Origin: a virus
Reading direction: 5' to 3' (one strand)
IMG/VR virus record: IMGVR_UViG_3300036886_000315
Coordinates: 1 to 44,797 of that record
Length of the DNA: 44,797 nucleotides
Position numbers and translations under genes: made by a program. The notes under the pieces were generated by a model. The model was not told the origin of the DNA, ran no database searches, and was given only the letters and a program-made list of their open reading frames with translations. Positions 17,610 through 26,468 of the stretch are shown here, one piece after another (within the stretch, counting starts at the first letter, position 1; every line of letters begins with the position of its first letter).

Positions 17610-19691
17610 TTATGCTATACGATCTACAGTTAATTGACTTACCTGATAATTGCTAACATACACTTTATAAGGGCAATTACTCCAACATCCATTAACAGCA
17701 CTAACGTTAACTGTATTTGGAGCAGGAAATAAATTACAACCAGCACTTACACCACCACCAATTGCACCATTATCCAATGCTGTTACACACCAACTAATCT
17801 TATCCACTACCGTTGCTGGAATTGCAAACCATATATAATCATTAGCACTGCTATTAAAATTAATGAATACTGGACTTGCGCTACCAGCAAGTACACATGT
17901 TCCACCAGTTACCATTGCGCCACTTGCTACAGGACGACCAACACCAGCAGGACCGGGACAAGTACATTTACCATAATAATAAGGTAATAAACCAGTTACA
18001 CTATAACTTCCTGAACCAAATAGGGTGCTACATGTATTTGTTGCACAACCACACCATCCTTGAACCTGACCACAAATAGTAAATGCGCATGTTGCAATAG
18101 TTGCTGATTGTGGTGATGTTATAGGACAAGTAGTTGCAATATTTCCACCTGCGTTCATATCTCTAATAGATAATGTATTTGCACAAACATTACCTGCGTT
18201 ATTAAAACCAAAGCTAAAACATTTACTACCACTTATTACACAACCAACCTCAACAGTTGTTGGTACTGCTGTACCACCTGCCATATTAAAACTACTAAAT
18301 GAAGGTGCTATATATGGCACAAGTATTTTTTCAAGTATTTTATCTAAACCACAACCAGTCAATGGACTACCAGCAGGTAAACCACCCACAGTACATGTTG
18401 ATGGTGATGCACATTGATATGTGGTAGAACCGCTTGCTTGATCATCCACATATTTTTTATCAACAATCTGAGTATCACCAGTAAATGTAGGATGCACACA
18501 ATATTTCATATTTGTACCGCATACACATATATTACCACTAATTAGATTTAAATTACCTGAACCTGAGTCAATATCAGTATTAGCTGGTGAAGTAAATATG
18601 AAATTATTTGTCATACCACTATCACCTATAACTATTGCGCTTGGGTCGATTTTAATACTTTCACCAGAATTACCAATACCTAATATACTTGTAGCTGTCT
18701 GTATTGTAGTATCATTAATTAAAATACCACCAAGAGCAACATTTCTACCAGTCTTATTAAGACCATTAGTTGCTCCAGTAATTGCTGCATTAAGTATTGG
18801 TTGAGTTAATCCAGTATAACTACTGAATATTGAAGTATTTAACTTACTATTTAATGCTGTAGCTAAAGTGCCAGTTGTTATATCAACACTAATTGTACTA
18901 CCAGTTATAATAATGCTATTTCCTTGAGTAAATGATGGACTACTGAATATGGTAAATACTACTGATTGTGTATTACCTGTATAATCTTTTGGTTCTACCA
19001 TTACCCAAAGAGTATTTCTATTTGTAGCACCAGTAATGACAGGTATTAAATCACCTTGAACTGTTTCTCCACTTGGTGTAAAGTCAAAATCATTTGTACG
19101 ACCCCATGTACCTGTACTTGCGCTATATATACCGTTTTTTGTTTTATCTGTTTGATCTTTAAATAAAATTCTATCTCCATTTACAAATGTGTTGATACCA
19201 TCAATTGTTATGGTTAAACCTGTTGGTGGAAATGGTGATGTATTACCAGTTGTTGCAACTTTAACAGCTAATTTAGGGTGAACACCTACTGAAACAGCAT
19301 CAGCATATTTTTTATCAATAATTTGAGAAGGGTCAGTAAATGTAGGTGAAACAGCATATTTTAATATGCCACCACCAATTGTATTATCTAATGTTGCACC
19401 AGTAAATACACCACCAAGAACAACATTTGAACCTGATATATGTAAACCATTTGTAGCTCCACTTAATGTACCACCTAATGATTTAAGTATTAAATCAACG
19501 TCAGCAGTACTATTTTTAAACCAATATTCTGCACCATTTATATTAACAGTTAAGCCAATATATCTATATGATATTGGAATCCCTGCCCAAACAGCAGATA
19601 ATGATGTCCAAGGTGTAGTAATATTTAAATATTTACTATCAATAGGTTTTCCGACATTTACCGCTAAATTATCATTAATAATTATTGCCAT
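17610..19691 (-). CDS. Modular tail fibre-like protein with type-C C-terminal domain
   Basis: This is a 693-residue protein. The N-terminal domain (residues 1-75) is the MAIIINDN/KP-DSKYLN/YIGLTVNI/AEYWFKN form shared with its two neighbours. Residues about 75-330 hold NGL-GG modules and a segment like phage receptor-binding proteins (GINTFVNGDRILFKDQTD, NGIYSASTGTWGRTNDFD), often seen in fibres as a phage-tail-repeat domain. From about residue 455 a separate C-terminal domain begins with KILEKILVPYIAPSF and ends NDYIWFAIP, then CWSNCPYKVYVSNYQ. This domain recurs in the proteins at 19727 and 21577. Cysteine is very frequent. I infer a receptor-binding fibre. Confidence 0.7.
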   Translation of the reverse strand: MAIIINDNLAVNVGKPIDSKYLNITTPWTSLSAVWAGIPISYRYIGLTVNINGAEYWFKNSTADVDLILKSLGGTLSGATNGLHISGSNVVLGGVFTGATLDNTIGGGILKYAVSPTFTDPSQIIDKKYADAVSVGVHPKLAVKVATTGNTSPFPPTGLTITIDGINTFVNGDRILFKDQTDKTKNGIYSASTGTWGRTNDFDFTPSGETVQGDLIPVITGATNRNTLWVMVEPKDYTGNTQSVVFTIFSSPSFTQGNSIIITGSTISVDITTGTLATALNSKLNTSIFSSYTGLTQPILNAAITGATNGLNKTGRNVALGGILINDTTIQTATSILGIGNSGESIKIDPSAIVIGDSGMTNNFIFTSPANTDIDSGSGNLNLISGNICVCGTNMKYCVHPTFTGDTQIVDKKYVDDQASGSTTYQCASPSTCTVGGLPAGSPLTGCGLDKILEKILVPYIAPSFSSFNMAGGTAVPTTVEVGCVISGSKCFSFGFNNAGNVCANTLSIRDMNAGGNIATTCPITSPQSATIATCAFTICGQVQGWCGCATNTCSTLFGSGSYSVTGLLPYYYGKCTCPGPAGVGRPVASGAMVTGGTCVLAGSASPVFINFNSSANDYIWFAIPATVVDKISWCVTALDNGAIGGGVSAGCNLFPAPNTVNVSAVNGCWSNCPYKVYVSNYQVSQLTVDRIA

Positions 19692-19726
19692 TTTATTCTA
19701 TTTTTTATAACCTTTAATTCTTATTA

Positions 19727-21565
19727 TTAACTCATACACATTGGTACTCCTGCTGCAGTTCCTGTTGCACCACAACTTACATATACATTATAATTACAAT
19801 TTATCCAACAACCTTCTGCTGATGTAACTGGAATTGGTACACTACAATAACAAAATAAATTACCTGTACCACCAATACATCCATTATTTGTTCCATTAAC
19901 ATACCAACAATTTTTTATTGGTGTTCCTGCAGGTACAGCAAACCAAATAAAATCACTTGCTGAACTATTGAATGTAATTGGTAATGTTCCTGTTGCTGAA
20001 CCAACTATTTTTGCACCACCAACTCCACAACCACAGTTGGCAATACAAGTACCGTTGACAATTCCTGAAGTGCTTAAACCCCAATACCAAGGCAAAATAC
20101 CATTAACACTTATTGTTGCAGATGGTGTAATTCCTGCAGGACATGCAAAATTAAATGGTGTACCTTTTGTACTTATTGGTTGAACACCAGCATCATAACA
20201 AGTTTGTACACTCCAAGATTGTGTGCCACTAAGAATTGTATATGTGCTGATTGATCTTAGATCACTACAAGAAACTGTTGCATATGCACCAGCAATTTGA
20301 GCACCAGTATATGTGTAACAGCTTGGTAAACCAACTCTCTTGTCTGAAGCACTACATCCTTGCGGATTAATACAACCTCTATTAAATGCACCAGTAATGT
20401 TAAATGAAGCACTACATCCAATTTCATAAAATGGTGCAGCACTTGTACTTATTGAACCAACAGGAGCAGTTAATGTACCAAATATTTCAGGCACTAAAAT
20501 TTCTTCAAATAATTCAAAAGCCGTTTTACCAGTTAAAATCGTATTTGGAAGCATACCACCAACACAACAAACAGATGGTGAACTTAAATCATATGTACCG
20601 CCACCACCAGTACCACCAGTTGAAGATATTATAATATTATTACCAATTTGAGTGACAGTAGTATTACCACCACCACAAATACTTTTAAATTGAAGCGTAT
20701 TATTTGTAGTACCACTGTAAATACCAACACCTGTACCGATATTTGCACCATGTACTGTTGCACCAGATACGTAAACAAATGCTTCATCATAACTTACACT
20801 AATTATATTTGGTGTTTTTGTCTGAAGTGTTCTGAATTCTAAAAGTTTTCCTGCTTTTCCAGCAAAAACAGGTGCACCAACTGTCATTGTTATACCTGTT
20901 GTTAAACTACCTGCAATAATATCAAAAGTTACATTTGAACCATTATTAGGGTTAGTACCACTTATCCAAGAAGTTTGTGTATATGATATTGCTGGTGGAT
21001 AATATATTACACCGTTTACAAATACTCCGAGATTATTTTGAACATTACTATCTATTAAAATCCAGCCAAGCATATTTGAACTACCAGTAAATTCATTCCA
21101 TATCCATGATTTAACAGGTGCAACAGTTTTGATATATGCTCTTTTTGGTATACCATCACTTGGTGTACCAGCATATATTATACCATCTGTACCTCTATAA
21201 TACCAACCATATGTTGAATAATAATTACCATTACTATAATCAGTTGGATTAAGTGCGTAGTCTAATGGTAATGTTTGTACACCAGTAAAACCACTGAAAA
21301 ATCCAAGATTTGTACCACCTGTTACAAAATCACCACTTGGAATTGTGCTATCATATTTCTTTTGAATTGGAGAACTTGTTACACCTGTATACCAATATTC
21401 AACACCCATTATATTAACAGTTAAACCAACGTGTCTTTCAGGTATAGTTATTGCAGCATTTACTGCAGCAACTGAAGTGTATGCGGTATTTCCACTGCTT
21501 AAATATTTTGCATCAACAGGTTTACCTGCATTTACTCTAATATTATCATTTATAATTATTGCCAT
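19727..21565 (-). CDS. Modular tail fibre-like protein with type-C C-terminal domain
   Basis: This is a 612-residue protein. The shared N-terminal domain (MAIIINDNIRVNAGKP, DAKYLS, RHVGLTVNI, VEYWYTG) covers residues 1-70. Residues about 85-300 are unlike the neighbours and contain aromatic-rich sequence (NYYSTYGWYYRGTDG, SWIWNEFTG), plausibly a carbohydrate-facing insert. A GGTGGGG linker near 320 is followed by the C-terminal domain: FELFEEILVPEIFG, then SASDFIWFAVPAG, then CWINCNYNVYVSCG. The order (shared N-terminus, unique centre, shared C-terminus) is the signature of cassette exchange among fibre genes. Confidence 0.7.
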   Translation of the reverse strand: MAIIINDNIRVNAGKPVDAKYLSSGNTAYTSVAAVNAAITIPERHVGLTVNIMGVEYWYTGVTSSPIQKKYDSTIPSGDFVTGGTNLGFFSGFTGVQTLPLDYALNPTDYSNGNYYSTYGWYYRGTDGIIYAGTPSDGIPKRAYIKTVAPVKSWIWNEFTGSSNMLGWILIDSNVQNNLGVFVNGVIYYPPAISYTQTSWISGTNPNNGSNVTFDIIAGSLTTGITMTVGAPVFAGKAGKLLEFRTLQTKTPNIISVSYDEAFVYVSGATVHGANIGTGVGIYSGTTNNTLQFKSICGGGNTTVTQIGNNIIISSTGGTGGGGTYDLSSPSVCCVGGMLPNTILTGKTAFELFEEILVPEIFGTLTAPVGSISTSAAPFYEIGCSASFNITGAFNRGCINPQGCSASDKRVGLPSCYTYTGAQIAGAYATVSCSDLRSISTYTILSGTQSWSVQTCYDAGVQPISTKGTPFNFACPAGITPSATISVNGILPWYWGLSTSGIVNGTCIANCGCGVGGAKIVGSATGTLPITFNSSASDFIWFAVPAGTPIKNCWYVNGTNNGCIGGTGNLFCYCSVPIPVTSAEGCWINCNYNVYVSCGATGTAAGVPMCMS

Positions 21566-21576
21566 GTTTTAAAATT

Positions 21577-22752
21577 TTAACTATTTGTTAATGCTATTGG
21601 ATTTATTGCTTTTGTTTGATAATTACTTATATATACCTTATAGGTTTGACTACTCCAACATATTGTTGATATTGAACCTACATTATTAAAATCAGGAAAT
21701 AAATTACCACCTGCACTTGGTGGTGAACCACCTATGTTACCATTATTAACTATAACCACAGTGTCTGCCCATTTAACTTTTGATGCGCTGGCTGTAGGAA
21801 TTGCAAACCATATATAATCATCTGGTGTACTATTCCAATTAATAGTAATTGTGCCAGTACTGTCAAAAGGTATATAACCAGTAGCTTTACTTAAATCCAA
21901 TGCAATGATGCAACCACAAATGGTTGTGGGTGTTGGTCTATTACTGCCAGCAGGTGCGCCACCACTTGCAATTTTTCCATAAAAATATGGATATACACCA
22001 CAAATTGCACATGCATTTGGTGGAATTGGGGTTGTACCTGCAGGTAATGGTGTTGAATAAGCACCACCTGAACTGTCTTTAGGTTGAAGACCTGCAGCAT
22101 ATGAAACACTACCATATGCATATCTTACTCCTGCAGCAACAGTATATGGAGGCATTGGATACGAACAATTTAAACTTGTACCTAAACAACTACATGTAAC
22201 ACCATTAAAATCAACATAATTGTGTGCTGCAGGTAAACCGCTACGAACTGAAGGACCACCACAATACACTGGAGATATTAAACCTCTATTAAACATGGTA
22301 CAACCAACAGCATTGACAACACAACCCACTTCATAAGAACTTGATAATGATGAAATAGTAAATATACTTGAAGGTGGTGTTAAAACTGGATTTAATGTAG
22401 GAACTAACAATTCTTCAATAATGTATGATAATTTACACCCCGATAATGGACTACCAGCACTAATACCACCTAATGTAATTGCTGCTGGTGATTTACATGT
22501 CATAGGATATATCGGGTCACCACCAGCACCTGATGGTAATAATTTAATATTGCCAACACCATCATATGTAAGTACATCACCAACATGTGATGCTGCTTGA
22601 TCAGCAGTAATTACTACTTTACCACCAGCACCATCAGACAAAGTTAAACCACTTGTTGTTAGAATTTGAGTTTGACCAGATAATGTCAATTCACTACCAA
22701 CTAATTGCTTAAATTGCTCATTTGAAAGGTCAGGTCTTGCGAAAAATGCCAT
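21577..22752 (-). CDS. Short tail fibre-like protein with type-C C-terminal domain
   Basis: This is a 391-residue protein. Its N-terminus (MAFFARPDLSNEQFKQLVGSELTLSG) resembles the starts of the proteins at 12441 and 2694 (FTTKLDLTNNKFFQ, KPNLNSNKFEQFSGETLNLSG). From about residue 85 it is almost entirely the C-terminal domain of the two proteins downstream of it: LSYIIEELLVPTLNP, PDDYIWFAIP, NGNIGG and YKVYVSNYQ. It is therefore a minimal version, one attachment segment plus the tip domain. It lies 11 bases upstream of the gene at 19727 and directly downstream of the endonuclease gene. Confidence 0.7.
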   Translation of the reverse strand: MAFFARPDLSNEQFKQLVGSELTLSGQTQILTTSGLTLSDGAGGKVVITADQAASHVGDVLTYDGVGNIKLLPSGAGGDPIYPMTCKSPAAITLGGISAGSPLSGCKLSYIIEELLVPTLNPVLTPPSSIFTISSLSSSYEVGCVVNAVGCTMFNRGLISPVYCGGPSVRSGLPAAHNYVDFNGVTCSCLGTSLNCSYPMPPYTVAAGVRYAYGSVSYAAGLQPKDSSGGAYSTPLPAGTTPIPPNACAICGVYPYFYGKIASGGAPAGSNRPTPTTICGCIIALDLSKATGYIPFDSTGTITINWNSTPDDYIWFAIPTASASKVKWADTVVIVNNGNIGGSPPSAGGNLFPDFNNVGSISTICWSSQTYKVYISNYQTKAINPIALTNS

Positions 22753-22758
22753 ATGTTT

Positions 22759-23472
22759 TTATTTAAAAATATTAATATTATTTTTCAATACTTCTGAGAG
22801 ATTTTTTCTTTCAGTGTATGGAATTCGTAATAAATTTAAATTATTATTTATTGCGAATTCTGTTTTAATTTTATCGTTCATTCGTCTGTAATTAAATCCT
22901 TCTTTTCCTCCCCAATATTCAACTTCTCTATAGTGCTGTTCGCCATCACATTCAATTAAAATCTTTTCATTAGGAAGATAAAAATCATATTTTAATAATG
23001 ATACATTTTTGCAACCAGAAAATGTTTTTTGTATTTCATAATGTATATTATTTTCTGTAAGCCAATTTGAAATTATTATTTCATCTTTTGATCTAATCTT
23101 ACACACAGGACAGTTGCAACCAGCTAAATGTCTGTTTGGTGTTTGCTCAAATACACCATGTTCAGGACATATTATTTTTATATTCACCTTATTGTTAATA
23201 TAGTTTACAAGACTATAATCATATTTTTTACCATGAATTTTTTTTGCTTTTTCAATAAATTCTTCTTTTAATGGTTTATGTTTTTCACTACATTTTGAAC
23301 ATCCACGATTACTTAAATGACTATTAGGAATTTGCATAAAAATACCATGTTCTGGACAAACAATTTTTATTTTAGTTTGAGCAGAAATATAATTAACTTT
23401 AGAGTAATCATATTTATTTCCATGAATTTTTATTGCTCTTTCAATAAATTCTATAGTTGTCAATTTTTTCAT
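22759..23472 (-). CDS. PD-(D/E)XK free-standing endonuclease with zinc-ribbon repeats
   Basis: This is a 237-residue protein. Residues 1-60 and 68-128 are two tandem copies of one unit: F-I-E-x-A-x-x-I-H-G-x-K-Y-D-Y-S-x-V-N-Y-I, then CPEHGxF, then a CxxC pair. These should be small zinc-binding DNA-recognition domains. The C-terminal part has the Vsr-like nuclease core: SLLKYDFYLPNEKILIECDGEQHY, supplying the D and E-x-D/E catalytic pair. This arrangement is typical of phage homing-type endonucleases. It starts about 70 bases after a GTATTTAT motif and ends 6 bases before the fibre gene at 21577, so it probably invaded the fibre region. Confidence 0.8.
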   Translation of the reverse strand: MKKLTTIEFIERAIKIHGNKYDYSKVNYISAQTKIKIVCPEHGIFMQIPNSHLSNRGCSKCSEKHKPLKEEFIEKAKKIHGKKYDYSLVNYINNKVNIKIICPEHGVFEQTPNRHLAGCNCPVCKIRSKDEIIISNWLTENNIHYEIQKTFSGCKNVSLLKYDFYLPNEKILIECDGEQHYREVEYWGGKEGFNYRRMNDKIKTEFAINNNLNLLRIPYTERKNLSEVLKNNINIFK

Positions 23473-23541
23473 AATCTCTGTAAGTATATGACCGTACCCT
23501 TAATTACCAATTTCAAACATTTCTGTTTGAATTTATTTAAT

Positions 23542-23549
23542 ATAAATAC
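23542..23549 (-). promoter_or_regulatory. GTATTTAT motif, putative promoter element
   Basis: Sense GTATTTAT lies 70 bases upstream of the endonuclease start and past the strong terminator at 23591-23622. The intervening leader holds a perfect 8-bp hairpin at 23512-23531 (TTCAAACA / TGTTTGAA). Confidence 0.4.
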
Positions 23550-23590
23550 AGAACAAACCCATTAAGTTTATGGATAACGATAAAATAAAA

Positions 23591-23622
23591 AAACCCCGTA
23601 AGAATATTTTCCTACGGGGTTT
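23591..23622 (-). terminator. Strong intrinsic terminator closing the Ro60-like operon
   Basis: A perfect 10-bp stem (AAACCCCGTA / TACGGGGTTT) with a 12-base loop runs into seven Ts on the minus strand. It lies about 60 bases past the stop of the gene at 23681, and nothing else lies between. Confidence 0.9.
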
Positions 23623-23680
23623 GGATGTGCGTTCAATCCCAAGTGTGGGGAGAGAACCGACTGCTTGCCAAGCTATTTTC

Positions 23681-24775
23681 TTATAAGCTAAAACTTTTCT
23701 GTTTACGAGCCTTATTTCTAAGTTCGTTTACTTCCCTAAGTGCATTAGGGTTGAATCTTTCCCTTTTGATGATTGACACCAAGTGATTAAATTCATTTTC
23801 AGTAAGAACCTGTCCGATGTAACCTTCAGCCTTAAGTAAGTAACTCTTTGGAGCACGTATTGTTGTAGACTGACCTTCTGTATCAAGAGTTGCATCAAAA
23901 GTAAGTTCAAGAACTTCTTGAATCCTGTCGTATACATTTGCTGTCATTCTTTCTTTTGTCTTTTTCAAAGACTTTTCAAGCAAGTCAACAACACTTGTAC
24001 GATTGCTTTTCTTAAGTTCTTCATATGTTTGAGAAAACTCATTCACTGCAGTCTTATGCTGTAATTCACTAATAATTGCAAGTGAACCATAGCAGTCCCT
24101 GATCATCAAATCCCATACCTGTTCAGCGTATGTAAATGAAGGGAATTTGTCTATTGCAACAATTTCACCATCAATCAACACAATGATACCAATAAGATTC
24201 TTTGGACGTTCAAAGTGTGCAATGAACTGATCAAGTTTCTTGTCGTACTTGTCGAAGTATACGTTCAAGTAATTACCTGCACCAGAATTGGTATCTCTAC
24301 CTAATTTTTCAATTGCAGGATAAATCCTTGAATATCCGTTTGCTTTTCCAACTGAATCGAAAAGCATTTCACGCATACTTACTGGAATCATACGAAACTC
24401 CTGTGTACCACGAAAGTATCCACCTTGTGAACCTTGTACGCAACCTGCGTCATGGTAAGTTACGTTAGCCTTTGAAGGCACATAACCAGCCTTGATCATA
24501 CCATGATTCTGAGCAACCTGCTTAGTAATAACAGCCATCTGAGTAGGAAGAATAACATCTTTCTTCTCATTGTTTGTAAAACTGATCTGACCATACTGTG
24601 AATTACTTGAGGTAAGTGAAGTCAATGGATTCGCAAAGCGATCATCCATAGAATTCTCCTTATCAGTTGTTAAACATACGATTTGCATGTTCATAATTGA
24701 CTGTACCACGATGTTTCCATCCTTGTCTTTGACAGGACGGCAACCTTTTAACATTTCTGTAAGTTCTCTTTCCAT
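23681..24775 (-). CDS. ARPP-1-like (DUF6569-like) protein paired with Ro60-like gene
   Basis: This is a 364-residue soluble protein 11 bases downstream of the TROVE gene and followed at once by the terminator, so the two form a transcriptional pair. Two parts recall the ARPP-1 (DUF6569) family: a CVQGSQGG segment near residues 112-119, where the family has a Cys-x-x-Gly-type motif after a strand-rich N-terminus, and IGIIVLIDGEIVAIDKF followed by YAEQVWDLMIRDCYG near residues 195-230. The C-terminal 130 residues are helical and charged. ARPP-1 proteins have been noted beside nucleotide- and RNA-processing genes, but their activity is unknown to me. I made the match by eye; the protein could instead be an unrelated structural or regulatory partner. 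Confidence 0.45.
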   Translation of the reverse strand: MERELTEMLKGCRPVKDKDGNIVVQSIMNMQIVCLTTDKENSMDDRFANPLTSLTSSNSQYGQISFTNNEKKDVILPTQMAVITKQVAQNHGMIKAGYVPSKANVTYHDAGCVQGSQGGYFRGTQEFRMIPVSMREMLFDSVGKANGYSRIYPAIEKLGRDTNSGAGNYLNVYFDKYDKKLDQFIAHFERPKNLIGIIVLIDGEIVAIDKFPSFTYAEQVWDLMIRDCYGSLAIISELQHKTAVNEFSQTYEELKKSNRTSVVDLLEKSLKKTKERMTANVYDRIQEVLELTFDATLDTEGQSTTIRAPKSYLLKAEGYIGQVLTENEFNHLVSIIKRERFNPNALREVNELRNKARKQKSFSL

Positions 24776-24786
24776 TGTATGATATA

Positions 24787-26448
24787 TTAAGCGTTAATAG
24801 TAATTTTTTTTGTTCTCTTAACAGGAGCAGCTTCAAGAGCATGAACCTGATTTTCAAGCCACCTTTTAGTGTCAATTTCAAGCAATCTTGCATTGATCTG
24901 TGTCTGAATTGCAACAGGATTGTTAATCGCCATTGTAACCATTCCAGCACCTAATGCTCTTACGTTACCACCTATTTCAGCACCAGTGATTGGTGAAATC
25001 TGGAAGATAGGTGTTACACTACCAGATTCTGCTTTCCAGATTTGAATAACTTCGTTAGTCATACCATCGTAAGCATTTTCGTAACCATCAGTTATGATGA
25101 AAATTGCATCATATGGTTTTGCTGGACGTTCTTCTTTCAAAAGTTCAATGAATGAACTTGCAAGATCACTTGCAAAACCTTTAGTATCTACTCTATTAGA
25201 TTCAGTTGCCGAAGCCATGAGAACCAATGAAGTAAAATCAGCAATTGCCCTTGGAGTATTCTTTGATTCCAACTTATGACCAGTCATCGACACACTGTCG
25301 TCAACTATAATACCAATATTCTGGTAGAAGAAATTATTAATTTTCTTCTTTAAAGCAAGATTTACAATTGCAGACCTGATTTCGTCAGTGAAACTTGTTT
25401 CATAACCAGTCTTGTAAAGTGCCATGAAGTCAGTTGCCTTTTCAAGTTCAACGTGTTTTTCAACGCCCAACTTTGCAGTTGACTTAGTTTGACGTACTTG
25501 CTGGTTTACAGAAGTAACAGCAACTGTTGATCTGATAAGTGCCTTTGTAGCTTCTTTCTGAAGATCAGTTGACCACATTGAATGATACTGTGGGTGTTTT
25601 ACAGATGAAATTAAGCCAAGCAAAACTTCTTCTGGTACACTCTTAATACCCCTGATATCAACCTTTGCTTTCTGGTATTCAGCTAAAAGTGGAAATTCAG
25701 TTTCATTATAAGTAACACCGTCATCCTTTTTAAATAAAAACAATAACAATTTCAAAACTTTTAATGTTTCACCATTAAAATATCTTGTGATACTTTCGTT
25801 GATAATCTTTGTTTCTTTTTCGGTTGCAACTAAGTTAGCACCTTCAAATGGTACGCCTCTCCAAAAATCAGCAGTAACTTGTTTCTGTGCAATTGAAATC
25901 AGGATAGAAGTTTTCTTCTGACCATATACGTGCTTCAAAATCTGTGCGATCTTGTTACGGTACTTCATTGCATAGAATTCAATGTTTGGCTGACCCCAAA
26001 GGAAACCAAGTATAATTTTTCTTGATCTTTCGTTGTTGATTTTCTGATTCTTCATATCAACGAAAAGACGAAGAGCATATGGAAGACCATTATCATTGAC
26101 AAGGTTATTCAATGCACTAAGCACTGCCTTATCACTGATACCATTATCATACCAGTCGATTGGGTTCACAATATTACATGCTCCGCCCTTTAATGTCTGC
26201 TTAAATTCATTAAGCAACACTTCTGAAACGAATTGACCAGTAGCACCCTTTTGAGCAGCTATGATCAATGGAAGTTCCTTTGAAAGTTTGTACAACTTGT
26301 CAATCTGACCATGTATAGCTTTCATCTGTTCGTCTCTTGAATGGTAGTAAGTTGCTGAACTTTTGCTACCTGAAGAGATAGTCAAGCCATCAATTAATGA
26401 CTGCTTAACTGCTGGGAGTGTCTTCTGTGTTAATACTAAGTTTTCCAT
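24787..26448 (-). CDS. Ro60-like TROVE/von Willebrand A protein
   Basis: This is a 553-residue protein, close to the usual Ro60 length. Residues about 1-370 are helical and HEAT-like, rich in basic residues, as in the RNA-binding TROVE ring. Residues about 375-520 form a von Willebrand A domain: a MIDAS loop DDSVSMTG at 383-390, a conserved threonine region near 420 and IITDGYEN at 451-458. In Ro60 this domain closes the ring. Bacterial Ro60 binds Y RNAs and, with PNPase, takes part in structured-RNA decay. Here a permuted-tRNA-like RNA lies about 1.3 kb upstream on the same strand, the context expected for a Ro60/Y-RNA pair. A generic MIDAS ATPase partner remains the alternative. Confidence 0.6.
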   Translation of the reverse strand: MENLVLTQKTLPAVKQSLIDGLTISSGSKSSATYYHSRDEQMKAIHGQIDKLYKLSKELPLIIAAQKGATGQFVSEVLLNEFKQTLKGGACNIVNPIDWYDNGISDKAVLSALNNLVNDNGLPYALRLFVDMKNQKINNERSRKIILGFLWGQPNIEFYAMKYRNKIAQILKHVYGQKKTSILISIAQKQVTADFWRGVPFEGANLVATEKETKIINESITRYFNGETLKVLKLLLFLFKKDDGVTYNETEFPLLAEYQKAKVDIRGIKSVPEEVLLGLISSVKHPQYHSMWSTDLQKEATKALIRSTVAVTSVNQQVRQTKSTAKLGVEKHVELEKATDFMALYKTGYETSFTDEIRSAIVNLALKKKINNFFYQNIGIIVDDSVSMTGHKLESKNTPRAIADFTSLVLMASATESNRVDTKGFASDLASSFIELLKEERPAKPYDAIFIITDGYENAYDGMTNEVIQIWKAESGSVTPIFQISPITGAEIGGNVRALGAGMVTMAINNPVAIQTQINARLLEIDTKRWLENQVHALEAAPVKRTKKITINA

Positions 26449-26468
26449 ATTATAATTATTAATGTATA

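Noticed and set aside
23623-23680. tRNA-like TTCAATC string after the terminator
   Set aside because: No stems pair around it in either strand; simple intergenic sequence.
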